Shown: one piece after another, positions 53,266 to 62,362 of the stretch | Layout of the letters: every line of letters begins with the position of its first letter | Position numbering within the stretch: the first letter of the stretch is position 1 | DNA from: Streptomyces mirabilis | GTDB lineage: Bacteria > Actinomycetota > Actinomycetes > Streptomycetales > Streptomycetaceae | DNA length: 64,000 bases | Direction: 5' to 3' | Assembly (NCBI RefSeq): GCF_039503195.1 | Contig: NZ_JBCJKP010000001.1 | Location: 310,001-374,000 of the forward strand | Program-made: the position numbers and the translations under genes | Notes under the pieces: model-generated | What the model was told of the DNA's origin: nothing | Databases searched by the model: none | The model's input: the letters and a program-made list of their open reading frames with translations, nothing else

Positions 53266-53679
53266 TTACGAACCTGTGGGGCCGGCGTTCCCAGCTCGCG
53301 TGGCGGCCGCCGCCTCCAGCAGGAGCCAGCCGTCGACCTCAATCGCCCGCCGCTCCCCCGGCTGCCACCCGTGGGCCGACGCCGCATCGAGCAGGGCCCG
53401 GACGGCGCCCGGTTCGTGCAGGTTGAGGGAGCCGCCTTGGACGTACCCCACGTCCCCGGAGCCCATGGGAAATCCGCCCGGGACGTATCGGCCCGGGCCT
53501 TCCGCGAAGACGATGCGCAGCGGGCCGCCGGTGCCGACCGGCTGCGGGTACAGCGTGAGCGTCTCGCGGCAGTCCGCGGATAGGCCGCTGTCCAGCACGC
53601 GGTGGCTGTGGCGCAGCGTCCACAGGTACGAACGCCCGTCGACGACCAGCCGACGGGGCTTCTTCGGATGGCGGGGCAT
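53266..53679 (-). CDS. Hypothetical protein between two GTTGTCC palindromes
   Basis: A 137-residue basic protein, MPRHPKKPRRLVVDGRSYLW with TLRHSHRVLDSGLSADCRET, a beta-rich middle (LTLYPQPVGTGGPLRIVFAE) and a helical end (VRALLDAASAHGWQPGERRA, EVDGWLLLEAAAATRAG). An in-frame TTG 33 bp upstream is an alternative start. Proteins of this plan are widespread in Streptomyces and unstudied. Palindromes lie about 100 bp beyond each end. Confidence 0.7.
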   Translation of the reverse strand: MPRHPKKPRRLVVDGRSYLWTLRHSHRVLDSGLSADCRETLTLYPQPVGTGGPLRIVFAEGPGRYVPGGFPMGSGDVGYVQGGSLNLHEPGAVRALLDAASAHGWQPGERRAIEVDGWLLLEAAAATRAGNAGPTGS

Positions 53680-53798
53680 GGAGCCGAGAGTACGGCCTGA
53701 TCCACAAGACATCCCCTGGCAGTGATCGGATTTTGATGAGACCGGTCAAGGTCGATGAGCCGAGACAGCGGTGCCCGCCCTCACCAGTTCGGAGGTAC

Positions 53799-53824
53799 GT
53801 GTTGTTGTCCGCAGACAACAACAC
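53799..53824. promoter_or_regulatory. 26-bp palindrome, GTTGTCC type
   Basis: GTGTTGTTGTC and its exact inverse GACAACAACAC flank CGCA. It shares TTGTTGTCCGC.GACAACAA with the palindrome at 53149. It lies 120 bp upstream of the hypothetical gene and 52 bp past the end of the small membrane gene. Confidence 0.65.
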
Positions 53825-53875
53825 GGCTTGAAGGTGAATTGTGCTGGTCTACCCGCCTTGGGCGGGCCGGTCGCG

Positions 53876-54010
53876 CTACTTCAAGAACGCCAAGAGCAGG
53901 GTCATGACGATCACGCCGATGCCGATTGCCGTGCCGAGTTCGGGATTGCGGTATGCGGCGTAGACGGCCAGCGCGCCGAGGGCCAGCGCAAGCGCGGTTC
54001 GAGTGTCCAT
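53876..54010 (-). CDS. 44-residue membrane protein
   Basis: MDTRTALALALGALAVYAAY, RNPELGTAIGIGVIVMTLLL, AFLK. Two short hydrophobic helices are joined by YRNPELG. Short proteins with the same plan (MDTRTALALALGA, YAAYRNP..G.A) occur widely in Streptomyces, often in conjugative element remnants. It is too short for routine gene calling, but the composition and family pattern are convincing. Function unknown. Confidence 0.7.
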   Translation of the reverse strand: MDTRTALALALGALAVYAAYRNPELGTAIGIGVIVMTLLLAFLK

Positions 54011-54151
54011 ACCCGTCAGGACGGTCCTGCAGCGGGAAATTTTGCGCCATCAACGTCGCGGCGGATGAAAGAAGTTGGCCCCTTGCGCGTCCTACTACCA
54101 ACCAACCTCTGCGGGGTCCATCCCCGCCTGAGTCCGGTGGAAGGACGGCCC

Positions 54152-54730
54152 ATGGCAACCAACTCAGGAGGAGCGGGTCCCGCGCGGCCACGAGACCGGC
54201 TGTCCCGTGAACAGGAGGCGAAGCTGAGCGAGGTACTGAGGGAGGTCCATCCGCGGCTTCTGACGGTGGTGATGCGGATGACGCGTGACTACCACCTGGC
54301 GCACGACGTCACCCAGGAAGCCTGTCTCGCGGTGATCCAGGAATTCCGCAGGGGCACCGTGTTCAGGAAACCGGTCATCGTGTACGCGACCGTCGTGGCC
54401 CGCAACAAGTTCCTCTCGGAACTGGGACGGATGCGGGCACAGCTGGAACGGCCCTCGGACGAGCTCCCGGAGGGCGGCAGGCCCTGGCCGGACACCACAG
54501 CTCCCTACGACATCACCGCGGGCCTGGAATACCTCGAACTGCTGGCCGCAGTGAAGGCCGCGATCCGTGACGAGCGGCAGGCGACGGTCTGGGAACTGAC
54601 TCACGTCTGGGGCCTGAAGGGCATCGAGATCGCAGCGTTGCTGAAGGTCTCGTCCGCGACTGTCTCCAGGGATTTGGAGAAGGCAGAGACCAAGGCCAAG
54701 CGCATATCCGAACCGCACGCAGAGCAGTAG
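54152..54730 (+). CDS. ECF-like RNA polymerase sigma factor
   Basis: A 192-residue sigma factor. Region 2 lies at about 28-85 (HPRLLTVVMRMTRDYHLAHD, VTQEACLAVIQEFRRG) and region 4 at about 145-180 (WELTHVWGLKGIEIAALLKV, SSATVSRDLEKAETKAKRI), the latter recognising the -35 element. GGAAGG lies seven bases before ATG. No anti-sigma factor gene is adjacent; a small acidic gene follows. A GGAAA..GTC pair at about 54036-54058 resembles an ECF promoter and could allow autoregulation (inference). Confidence 0.88.
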   Translation: MATNSGGAGPARPRDRLSREQEAKLSEVLREVHPRLLTVVMRMTRDYHLAHDVTQEACLAVIQEFRRGTVFRKPVIVYATVVARNKFLSELGRMRAQLERPSDELPEGGRPWPDTTAPYDITAGLEYLELLAAVKAAIRDERQATVWELTHVWGLKGIEIAALLKVSSATVSRDLEKAETKAKRISEPHAEQ

Positions 54731-54860
54731 CTCGCCTCTCGGGGCCACGGTGGTCGCGAGAGCGAAACCCGTGGTCCCGACTCGGGACCTACCGCTCCCG
54801 ACAGGAAGGGAGCGAGCTGCTTCCCAGACGAAGAAACGGGACACAGAAAAGGGGATGCAA

Positions 54861-55079
54861 ATGGAGCACGAGAAGCGCTCCTCTCCTCACGAGAGGATGC
54901 TGGCCTACTTGCGGGAGGGAGAGCGGCTCGTCGGGGACGCTCCACACGGGGCACCCGGCTGGGACCTGGTGTATCGCGCGCTGTCGGATGCCGCAGACCA
55001 GGCCGAAGCAGGCGTCAACGGTGAAGAATCGGCGACGCCGAACGAGACCGGACTGCACACCGGCTCGATCGTCTGGTGA
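54861..55079 (+). CDS. Small acidic hypothetical protein downstream of sigma factor
   Basis: A 72-residue protein MEHEKRSSPHERMLAYLREG, helical, with GDAPHGAPGWDLVYRALSDA and an acidic tail. GGGG lies six bases before ATG 54861; ATG 54855 is also possible. It is 130 bp after the sigma factor, in the same direction, so it may be in its operon and could modulate it, but it lacks the zinc motif of classic anti-sigma factors. Confidence 0.6.
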   Translation: MEHEKRSSPHERMLAYLREGERLVGDAPHGAPGWDLVYRALSDAADQAEAGVNGEESATPNETGLHTGSIVW

Positions 55080-55817
55080 CGGGACGCCGATGAAGCCTCC
55101 CGGCGCACGCGTCAGGCCACAGCCGAGCCGGACAGCCAGCACCTCGGCCACGGTGCTATTCACCTCTGCCCGCCTGTCGGGCACGTTCAGCAACACCGCA
55201 TGCAGCTGTACGGACGGCACGGGGGCCCGCCCGTAGAGCTGGATCTGCACCGCCTCGGGGGCTGGGCAGGTCAATCACCATCGGTGTGCCCTCCCGCCAA
55301 GCGTCTGTGCCTGGCGGGAGGGCACACTGCATCATCCGGCTCCACGGACGAAAGCTGTCAGCCGGGAACACGACTTGGACGCCGACGTACGGCCGGCCGT
55401 CACTCGTGAGCGGCGTTTGCCCTGTGGAGAGTCAGACGGCCTTGCTCTGCGACCGGAGACAGTCGACTGGCCTGGCGCGCGGACCTCGATGGCCCCAGAA
55501 CTCAACCTGAGGGCTTTCCGTTGGTTGTGGGTTCGAGTCCCCCAGGGTCTACGGGTTGCAGGAAGAGGGAAACCCTCCTGATCTGCGAGGACGTCTTCGA
55601 CCGGGATCGTCCGGTCGGGATGCTGCGACGTTCTGGTGCCCGTGCGTGAGCGACTGTTCGGTCGGCTGGCCGAAAGCGGGGCGTCAGACGCAGCGTTCCT
55701 TCGGCCGTCTGCTGGACCGAGGGACGTGAAGATCACCTCTCGGCATAGCGCAATGACTCCCTGTCTTCGGTCGGCGGAGGGTCCCGGGACGCGCAGTCCC
55801 CGCGGTCCTGATAGGTG
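55080..55817. other. 740 bp without a supported gene
   Basis: Apart from the hairpin at 55284-55327 and a tRNA-like T-arm at about 55521-55545, nothing is supported. Frames on both strands lack ribosome binding sites and recognisable domains. Confidence 0.35.
55284..55327. terminator. Strong hairpin
   Basis: GTGTGCCCTCCCGCCA and its exact inverse form a 16-bp stem around a 12-nt loop. It lies 205 bp after the small acidic gene and could terminate the sigma factor operon. Confidence 0.75.
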
Positions 55818-58187
55818 CTACTCGCTCCTCAGCGCCGCCGCCGTCCTCGCCTTCGCCGCCCACCCCGCGGGCAGCAGTGCTCCCGCCGTCGCGATCACCA
55901 GGCCGCCCAGTACCAGGGCGACCAGCACGGTGAGTGAGTACACCGCCATGTCCGTCTTCGGGATGGCTGTGCCTGCGGCGCGACCCATCACCGGCAGCAC
56001 CCGCCTGTGCAGGGCCACCCCGATCGGCACGCCGACCGCACCGGCCACGAGCCCGATCCCGGCCACCGAGGTGAGCACCATGGCGACGGTCTGCCGCGGC
56101 GACATGCCGAGCGCCTTGAGCACCCCGAAGTCGTGGACGCGCTCGCGGGTGTCCAGCACCACCGTGTTGAGGACGCCGAGCCCGGCCACCGCGACCAGCA
56201 TCAGGGTGAACATAGCCACCAGTGCGTCCATCGCGATGATCGTCGGGCTGACCCTGTTCCCGGACGGAAGCACCAGGATGCCCGGCGGCTGCAGGGCTTT
56301 CCCCAGCGAGGCCGCGTAGGCCGTGGCATCGGTGCCGGGCTCCAGGTCGATGTCGAACTGCACCAGCTCGGAAGGGATCTTGAGGTGGAGGCCGGCCAGA
56401 GAGGAGCTGTCGGTCAGCATGACCATGCCGCCCTCGCGGACGTCCAGGTCCTCGCCGACGATCCGCACCGCCGCGCGGTGGCCGCCCGCGGTGAGGGTGA
56501 CGGTGTCGCCGACGCGCGTTCCGGTGGCTCGTAGGAAGCCGTAGGGGACCACCGCCTGGCCGGGGCCGTGGAACCAGGTTCCGGAGACCAACTGGTAGGC
56601 GCCCCAGGAGTCGTCGTCCCCATGGCTCCGGTAAGCGATCACGTTGGTGGAACCGGCGAGTCCGGCCACTCGGACCTGGGCCTGTTCCGTGCTGAAGTAC
56701 CTCCAGGTGCCCGGCTGCGCTGCGATCTTCGCGGCGATCAGCGTCGGATCGACGGTGTCCTTGGACCCGTTGCCGGCCAGTGGCGCGATGTCCTGGACCG
56801 TGACTGCGCCCGCGTCTCTGCGGTCGAGGCCGTTCTGGATGCCGTTCACCGAGATCGCCAGGCCGGTCCCGAAGGTCACCCCGAGCGTGCCGAAGACGAC
56901 GGCCGCAGCCACCGTCGCCGAACGGGCGGGCCGGGCGAAGGGCATGGCCAGCCCCAGGCTCAGAGCGCGCGGCAGCGGCAGCCCGGCAAGCAGCCGCTGG
57001 ACCGTCCGCCCACGGCCCGCCCGCGGGGTCCGGCCCACGGTGAGCGCCTCGACTGTACGTAGCCTTCCGGCCCGCAACGCGGGGGCCAGCGCCGTCGCCG
57101 CCACCGCGGCCAGCGCGGCGGCGGGTACGGCCAGGTCGATCCAGGGCGCGACGGCCAGGGAACCGGTGCTGTAGGCGCGTTGGGCCTCGTGCAGGGCCGG
57201 GATCGCCATCAGGTTGCCGAGCACCAGGCCGAGGGCGGTGCCGACCATGGCGGGGATCAGCGCCTGGGCGACGTAGGCGCGGGCGACCTCTGCCGGGGTG
57301 AGACCCAGGGCCTTGAGGATGCCGATGCGCCTGGTCGCCGAGCCGACCGCACCGCTGACCACGGTGCCGATGACCAGCACCGACATGACCAGGCCGAGCA
57401 CGCCGAAGGCGACCACGAAGGGCACGAAGGTCGCTTCGGTGCGGTCCGCGGACCGCTCGGTCTGCAGATAGGAGGAGGCCCCGGTCAGCGACCCCGGTGG
57501 TACGGCCGTCTCGACCGCCTTGCGGTCGGCGGTGACGTCGGCATCGGTGGCGGCGCTGCGGAAGCGGTAGAGCATTTGCAGGCCGGGCCTGCTGCCACGG
57601 ACGGTCAGGGCCGCGATCTGTGTCGGTGAGACCCAGGCGTCCCCGGTCGCGGTCACCGACCGGGCCAGCCCGACGACGGTCAGCACCGGCTTGCCTGGCA
57701 GGTCGGGGAGAGACAGCTGATCGCCCACTCCTAGTGGCATGTTCTGGTCGCTGAGCACGATCTGTCCGCTGCCCGTGGCCCAGTGGCCCGCGGTGAGCAC
57801 CAGGTCGTCGACCGCTCCCCCGGTGTCCGCCCGGCCGACCACGCTCATCTCGGTCATGACACCGCCCACCGGCAACCGCGACTTGTTGGCCCCGAACCGC
57901 GGGGACAGCGACAGCACCGGATAAGGACCGGCTGTGGCGGTCACGCCGGAGATGTGGGCGGTCGCTGCCACCTGCGCGGCAGTGGCCCCGGCCGGGTCGA
58001 ACCAGGCGGTCAGCTGCGCCCCGCGCTGCTTGGCGAAGGCGTGCTCGAACGGCGCCTGGGAGGCCACCAGCAGTCCAGTCGCCAGCACCGCAGCGGCCAC
58101 CGCCATCGTCGTGGTCAGCACCATCACCAGGGTCTGCGTCCGGCGTCGGCCGACCCCGGCGCGGACCACTTTGCCCAGCGCGCTCAT
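55818..58187 (-). CDS. ABC transporter permease, FtsX/MacB type
   Basis: A 789-residue permease with two FtsX-like modules: a first helix (MVLTTTMAVAAAVLATGLLV), a large extracytoplasmic domain, then three helices (FVPFVVAFGVLGLVMSVLVI, IPAMVGTALGLVLGNLMAIP, LAAVAATALAPALR), and the same order again ending ALGMSPRQTVAMVLTSVAGI and VYSLTVLVALVLGGLVIATA. This type exports peptides, lipids or antibiotics with a separate ATPase. Its ATG overlaps the stop of the ATPase gene as ATGA. It is divergent from a two-component system that probably controls it. Confidence 0.95.
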   Translation of the reverse strand: MSALGKVVRAGVGRRRTQTLVMVLTTTMAVAAAVLATGLLVASQAPFEHAFAKQRGAQLTAWFDPAGATAAQVAATAHISGVTATAGPYPVLSLSPRFGANKSRLPVGGVMTEMSVVGRADTGGAVDDLVLTAGHWATGSGQIVLSDQNMPLGVGDQLSLPDLPGKPVLTVVGLARSVTATGDAWVSPTQIAALTVRGSRPGLQMLYRFRSAATDADVTADRKAVETAVPPGSLTGASSYLQTERSADRTEATFVPFVVAFGVLGLVMSVLVIGTVVSGAVGSATRRIGILKALGLTPAEVARAYVAQALIPAMVGTALGLVLGNLMAIPALHEAQRAYSTGSLAVAPWIDLAVPAAALAAVAATALAPALRAGRLRTVEALTVGRTPRAGRGRTVQRLLAGLPLPRALSLGLAMPFARPARSATVAAAVVFGTLGVTFGTGLAISVNGIQNGLDRRDAGAVTVQDIAPLAGNGSKDTVDPTLIAAKIAAQPGTWRYFSTEQAQVRVAGLAGSTNVIAYRSHGDDDSWGAYQLVSGTWFHGPGQAVVPYGFLRATGTRVGDTVTLTAGGHRAAVRIVGEDLDVREGGMVMLTDSSSLAGLHLKIPSELVQFDIDLEPGTDATAYAASLGKALQPPGILVLPSGNRVSPTIIAMDALVAMFTLMLVAVAGLGVLNTVVLDTRERVHDFGVLKALGMSPRQTVAMVLTSVAGIGLVAGAVGVPIGVALHRRVLPVMGRAAGTAIPKTDMAVYSLTVLVALVLGGLVIATAGALLPAGWAAKARTAAALRSE

Positions 58188-58876
58188 CCGGCCACCGCCC
58201 GCACGCTGTCGCGCGTGATCCGGCCGTCTACCAGTTCGACAGTGCGGGTCGCGCAGGAGGCCGCCAGCGTGGTGTCGTGAGTGACCAGCATGATCGTCTG
58301 CCCTTCCCGATTCAGCTCGGCCAGCAGGTCCCTGACCTCCGCCGCGGAGGCGCTGTCCAGCGCACCGGTCGGCTCGTCGGCCAGCAGTAGTTGCGGACGG
58401 TTCATCAGGGCCCTTGCCACCGCGACCCGTTGCCGCTCACCGCCGGAGAGGCGGCCGGGGAAGGCGCGCGCGTGCCGGGCGATGCCCAGGCGCTCCAGTA
58501 GAGCCGCTGCCCGGTGACGGGCCAGGGCATGCGGCCGGCCAGCCAGTTGCGCAGGCAGCAGCACGTTGTCCTCAACGGTCAGGTCGTCCAGCAGGTTGAA
58601 GAACTGGAAGACCATCCCGATCCGCTCCCTGCGGTACTTCGCCAGCGCGGTCTCGCCCAGCCCGTCCAGGCGGAGTCCGCCCACGGCGACGGTGCCCTCG
58701 GACGGCCGGTCAAGGCCGGCAATCATGTTCAACAGGGTCGACTTGCCGCTGCCCGAGGGCCCGAGTACCGCCAGTGCCTCGCCGGCGTTCACCTCCAGGT
58801 CCAGTCCGGCCAGCGCCGGGCGTCCTTCGTCGTACTTCTTGCTCACGTCGCAGATCTCGATGATCGGCGCGGTCAC
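58184..58876 (-). CDS. ABC transporter ATPase (MacB/LolD type)
   Basis: A 230-residue nucleotide-binding subunit. Walker A GPSGSGKST (about 39-47), Q-loop in MVFQFFNLLDD, signature LSGGERQRVAVARALM (about 143-158), Walker B LLLADEPTGALD and switch His in LVTHD are all present. GTG start (MTAPIIEICDVSKKYDEGRP) with GGAGG five bases upstream. It is translationally coupled to the permease. It powers the FtsX-type exporter by the mechanotransmission mode known for MacB (family knowledge). Confidence 0.96.
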   Translation of the reverse strand: MTAPIIEICDVSKKYDEGRPALAGLDLEVNAGEALAVLGPSGSGKSTLLNMIAGLDRPSEGTVAVGGLRLDGLGETALAKYRRERIGMVFQFFNLLDDLTVEDNVLLPAQLAGRPHALARHRAAALLERLGIARHARAFPGRLSGGERQRVAVARALMNRPQLLLADEPTGALDSASAAEVRDLLAELNREGQTIMLVTHDTTLAASCATRTVELVDGRITRDSVRAVAG

Positions 58877-59098
58877 GGGTCCTCCACGGGTCGGAGCATC
58901 GACCGGGGCACCGCTCCTGCGATGCTGCCCTCGATGCCGCCGATGACGCTAGGAACGGACCCGAGTGCGCTGACACCGTGTTGAGCGGCCTCTTGGAGGT
59001 GTAGCTGGCTACATCCCGGCTTCGGGGCCCAAGACGCATGCCAACCGCTCGGGCCGCCTTGCACACTGTTGTGGACCGACAGGGCGAAGGAGGCAGAA

Positions 59099-60775
59099 GT
59101 GAGCGGTAGCGCGATCACGCCGGACGGGGGCTCCCGAGGGCGGCCCCAGCCCCAGCTGTCCGCACAGCGGCGTACAAGGGAGCCGGAATCAAAGCCCTCC
59201 CGGGTCGGCCGCGGCGTCCTGGCAGCGGTCCGGCTGTTCGCGATCTGGGGCGTCACCCTGATCGGGTCCGCGGCCCTACTGGCCGCCCCCGGGCTGCTGC
59301 TGGTCAATCTGCACACCGTGGGACAGCCATTCGAACCGCCGATGGCCACCATGACGAGCAGCATCGGCAAGGACAGGTACGGCCTGTGGCTGCTGGTGAT
59401 CCTCACTCTGGTTCCCTGCGCGGTGCTGGGGGTGCGTCGACTGGTCCGCAGCGGTGGCGCCGGCCTGGACGGCAGGGCCGTCCAGGGGGCTGGCGGGGCG
59501 GCACTGCTGGTGCCCCCGGTCCTGACGTCAGCCGCTCTGGCGGTTCACCACGGGCCGCTGCCGGGCGGCCACCACGGCGTCGTCTGGCTCAGCCCGCCCC
59601 TGCTGGTGTGCAGCGTGCTGGGCATGCGGTGGGTGGCCGGGCTCCACCGGACGATGGCGGCCGCGTGGAGCGGGGTGCCCATCGCGGTGCCCTACCGCCC
59701 CGCGCCCGAGGTCGCCACCCGGGTACCGACGACCGTGACCGGGGCAGGGGCAGGGCGGTGGACGGCGCAGTCGTGGCGACTGTGGCGGTGGACGCGTTGG
59801 GTGTTGGCCGACCCGGCGACGTGGCGGGACCTATTGTGGACCTCCTTCACCGGTGGTGTGGGCTGCGTCCTTGCCGCGTCGGCCGCCGCTCCGGCCTACG
59901 TCGCGGCGCAGGTGCTCGGCACGTTCCTCGGTTCCGGCGGCGTGAAGCCACCCGTGCGTCTGCTGGTACTGGGAGGGATCACGATGGCTGCGGTGCTGGT
60001 GCTGGCCCTGCTGCCGGTCGTGCTGTGGGCCGCGCCGAGGCTGATGCTCGGGTACGGCCGCTCGGCCCGCTACCTGCTGGGCCCGAGTCGGCAGGAGGAG
60101 CTGGCGCAGCGCGTCGACCACCTGGCGCAGACCCGCTCCGACACCCTCGACGCCGGGGCGGCCGAGATGCGCCGGATCGAGCGTGACCTGCACGACGGCG
60201 CGCAGGCCCGGCTGGTGGCCATGGGCATGGCCCTGGACACGGCGGAGCATCTGTTGGCTACCAACCCCGAGGCCGCGCGGAGCCTGCTGGTCGAGGCCAA
60301 GGAGTCCTCGGCGAGGGTGCTGGCCGAACTACGCGACCTGATACGCGGTATCCATCCGCCGGTACTCGCCGACCGGGGCCTGACCGACGCGGTCCACGCG
60401 GTGGCCCTGGATCTGCCGCACCGGGTGCACTTCACCGCCGAGCTGCCGGGCCGGGCGCCCGCTCCCGTGGAATCGGCGGCCTACTTCGCGGTGAGCGAGC
60501 TGCTGGCCAACGTGACCAAGCACGCCGGGGCCCGGCAGATCTGGATCGAGATCGGCCATGACAGCGGCCCGGTCACGGGTACGCTGCGGATCACTGTCAC
60601 CGACGACGGTCTGGGCGGTGCCGATCCGGCCGGCGGCACCGGCCTGCGCGGTCTAGAGCGCCGCCTCGCCGCCTTCGACGGCGTACTCGCCGTCAGCAGT
60701 CCGCCCGGCGGCCCGACCATCGTGAACATGGAGATCCCGTGCGCCTTGTCATCGCCGAAGACCTCTTTCTCCTGA
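59099..60775 (+). CDS. NarL-type sensor histidine kinase
   Basis: A 558-residue kinase. Several hydrophobic segments fill residues 50-330 (LFAIWGVTLIGSAALLAAPG, LWLLVILTLVPCAVLGV, FLGSGG-adjacent LLVLGGITMAAVLVLALLPV). The dimerisation/phosphoacceptor box is RRIERDLHDGAQARLVAMGM with the His in DLHDG, and the ATPase has N box LLANVTKHAGA and G box VTDDGLGGADPAGGTGLRGL. GTG 59099 has GGAGG five bases upstream. It overlaps the response regulator gene by 37 bp. It is divergent from the ABC exporter genes, suggesting it senses the exported or toxic compound. Confidence 0.95.
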   Translation: MSGSAITPDGGSRGRPQPQLSAQRRTREPESKPSRVGRGVLAAVRLFAIWGVTLIGSAALLAAPGLLLVNLHTVGQPFEPPMATMTSSIGKDRYGLWLLVILTLVPCAVLGVRRLVRSGGAGLDGRAVQGAGGAALLVPPVLTSAALAVHHGPLPGGHHGVVWLSPPLLVCSVLGMRWVAGLHRTMAAAWSGVPIAVPYRPAPEVATRVPTTVTGAGAGRWTAQSWRLWRWTRWVLADPATWRDLLWTSFTGGVGCVLAASAAAPAYVAAQVLGTFLGSGGVKPPVRLLVLGGITMAAVLVLALLPVVLWAAPRLMLGYGRSARYLLGPSRQEELAQRVDHLAQTRSDTLDAGAAEMRRIERDLHDGAQARLVAMGMALDTAEHLLATNPEAARSLLVEAKESSARVLAELRDLIRGIHPPVLADRGLTDAVHAVALDLPHRVHFTAELPGRAPAPVESAAYFAVSELLANVTKHAGARQIWIEIGHDSGPVTGTLRITVTDDGLGGADPAGGTGLRGLERRLAAFDGVLAVSSPPGGPTIVNMEIPCALSSPKTSFS

Positions 60776-61383
60776 GGGACGGCCTGACGCGCCTGCTGGA
60801 GGCACATGGATTCGAGGTGGCGGCCGCTGTCGACAACGGCCCCGACCTGCTGGCCGCGGTGGCGGCCGAGAGGCCGGAGGCGGCGATCGTGGACGTGCGG
60901 CTTCCACCGACCTTCACCGACGAGGGCCTGCGCGCCGCGCTGGAAGCCCGACGACTCTCCCCGGGGCTTCCGGTACTGGTGCTCTCGCAGTACGTCGAGC
61001 AGCTGTACGCCCGCGAGTTGCTGGCTGCGGGCCAGGGCGGCACCGGATACCTGCTCAAGGACCGGGTGATGGATGGTGGCCAGTTCGTCGACGCGGTACG
61101 ACGCGTCGCGACGGGCGGCACTGCCATGGACCCCGAGGTGATCGCCCGCCTGCTGGCCCACAACTCCGCCGACGGCGCCGTGGCTGCGTTGACCCCGCGG
61201 GAGCGGGAGGTGGTCTCGCTGATGGCGGAGGGACGCTCGAACGCTGCCATTGCCCAGCAGCTGGTGATCACCGAGCGGTCGGTGTCCAAGCACACGGCCT
61301 CGATCTTCACGCGGCTCGGCCTGCAACCCTCCGACGACGACAACCGGCGCGTCCTCGCGGTACTGGCGTACCTCAACCGCTGA
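60739..61383 (+). CDS. NarL/LuxR-family response regulator
   Basis: A 214-residue DNA-binding regulator. The receiver domain has the acidic pocket (AEDLF), phosphoacceptor Asp52 in IVDVRLPP and the Lys in YLLKDRV. The C-terminal LuxR HTH is LTPREREVVSLMAEGRSNAA, IAQQLVITERSVSKHTASIF. GTG start inside the kinase gene, so the pair is coupled. The probable target is the divergent ABC exporter promoter. Confidence 0.96.
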   Translation: MRLVIAEDLFLLRDGLTRLLEAHGFEVAAAVDNGPDLLAAVAAERPEAAIVDVRLPPTFTDEGLRAALEARRLSPGLPVLVLSQYVEQLYARELLAAGQGGTGYLLKDRVMDGGQFVDAVRRVATGGTAMDPEVIARLLAHNSADGAVAALTPREREVVSLMAEGRSNAAIAQQLVITERSVSKHTASIFTRLGLQPSDDDNRRVLAVLAYLNR

Positions 61384-61554
61384 GTGCACCCCTACCAACT
61401 CGCCGTCGGCCTTGGGCTACTCGGAAGCGGGCAGCGCCAGAAGGAGCGAACGCACTGGGCAGCAGATATTTCTGCGTGAGCGATGCGTGAGCGGACGGTG
61501 CGGCACGGGCCGTCATGAGGCGGATCGCACCTCACGGCCAATGCGCTTTGACCT

Positions 61555-61591
61555 GGTGGTTCCGGACGGCGGAGAACCGTCCGGAACCACC
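61555..61591. terminator. Strong hairpin terminator
   Basis: GGTGGTTCCGGACGG pairs exactly with CCGTCCGGAACCACC around a 7-nt loop. It lies 172 bp after the response regulator and before a convergent gene. The surrounding 61384-61780 holds no supported gene. Confidence 0.85.
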
Positions 61592-61780
61592 CACCCCACC
61601 CCCACCAGGGCTTCCTGCATCACAGGCGCGAGAACCGAAGCGTGGAGCACGACAGGCCACGTGCTCTGCCGCCCGTACCTTTCTGCCGTTTTAGCTCGCG
61701 CCCGGGGGCCACGATGGCGCTGTCGACGCAGTCAGTCGCTCCGCACTTCAGAACGGAGGCGTCGTAGGCCTGCCGGTGCG

Positions 61781-62284
61781 CTATGGAGCCCGGTCATGGT
61801 CAAGGCCCCCGTTCGCAGCCTTGCGTACGTCGCGCAGGAACGGTTCGAGACCCCGCCTGCGAAGCGCTTGCCGCCAGTTGGCCCTGGCGGCAGCCACCTC
61901 CTGGGTCATGGCTCCGTCCTCGTGGGACGGGGATACGGAAGCGTTACGCAAGGCTGTCAGCAAGAGGCTGATCATGGTCACGAGCACGGATGCCGCGGTG
62001 CCCGCAGCGAAGAGCCAGCCAGTTGTGATCAGAGATGAGGCCACAGCAATGCGCGGGCTCGCCAGGCGCAGCACGTAGCCGACAAGCAGGAAGATCGCTG
62101 CGGCGGTTCCGAACAGCACAGGGGCGAGAACAGCTATCACTGCGGCAACCGAGGCACCGGAGGCCCGGCCATCCGTGGACGCTTCGGATCCGTGCGCGCT
62201 GTGGGCCTGTTTCCGTACCTCAAGGTAATGCGCGTATTCGGGTGCCGCCTTCGCCACGATGGCCTCTTGGGCGGTGATCGCCAT
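61781..62284 (-). CDS. Hypothetical membrane protein with two helices
   Basis: A 167-residue protein. A polar N-terminus (AQEAIVAKAAPEYAHYLEVR) precedes a hydrophobic hairpin (VAAVIAVLAPVLFGTAAAIF plus LLVGYVLRL; SLITTGWLFAAGTAASVLVT plus MISLLLTAL) and a soluble helical tail (AAARANWRQALRRRGLEPFL). The tail resembles that of many Streptomyces membrane proteins of unknown function. Ribosome binding site weak. The neighbours do not suggest a role. Confidence 0.75.
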   Translation of the reverse strand: MAITAQEAIVAKAAPEYAHYLEVRKQAHSAHGSEASTDGRASGASVAAVIAVLAPVLFGTAAAIFLLVGYVLRLASPRIAVASSLITTGWLFAAGTAASVLVTMISLLLTALRNASVSPSHEDGAMTQEVAAARANWRQALRRRGLEPFLRDVRKAANGGLDHDRAP

Positions 62285-62362
62285 ACTGCGCAGCTGCTCA
62301 GCGTTGAGGTGCTCAGTCCTCTCCGGCGGGTCCGCCTTCAGCGGCCCCGCCCCTTCATCGCA

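Noticed and set aside
55505..55552. tRNA-like T-arm (GTGGGTTCGAGTCCCCC)
   Set aside because: The T stem has one mismatch, and I could not fold matching acceptor, D and anticodon arms upstream. It might be the 3' remnant of a tRNA attachment site but is not a tRNA gene.
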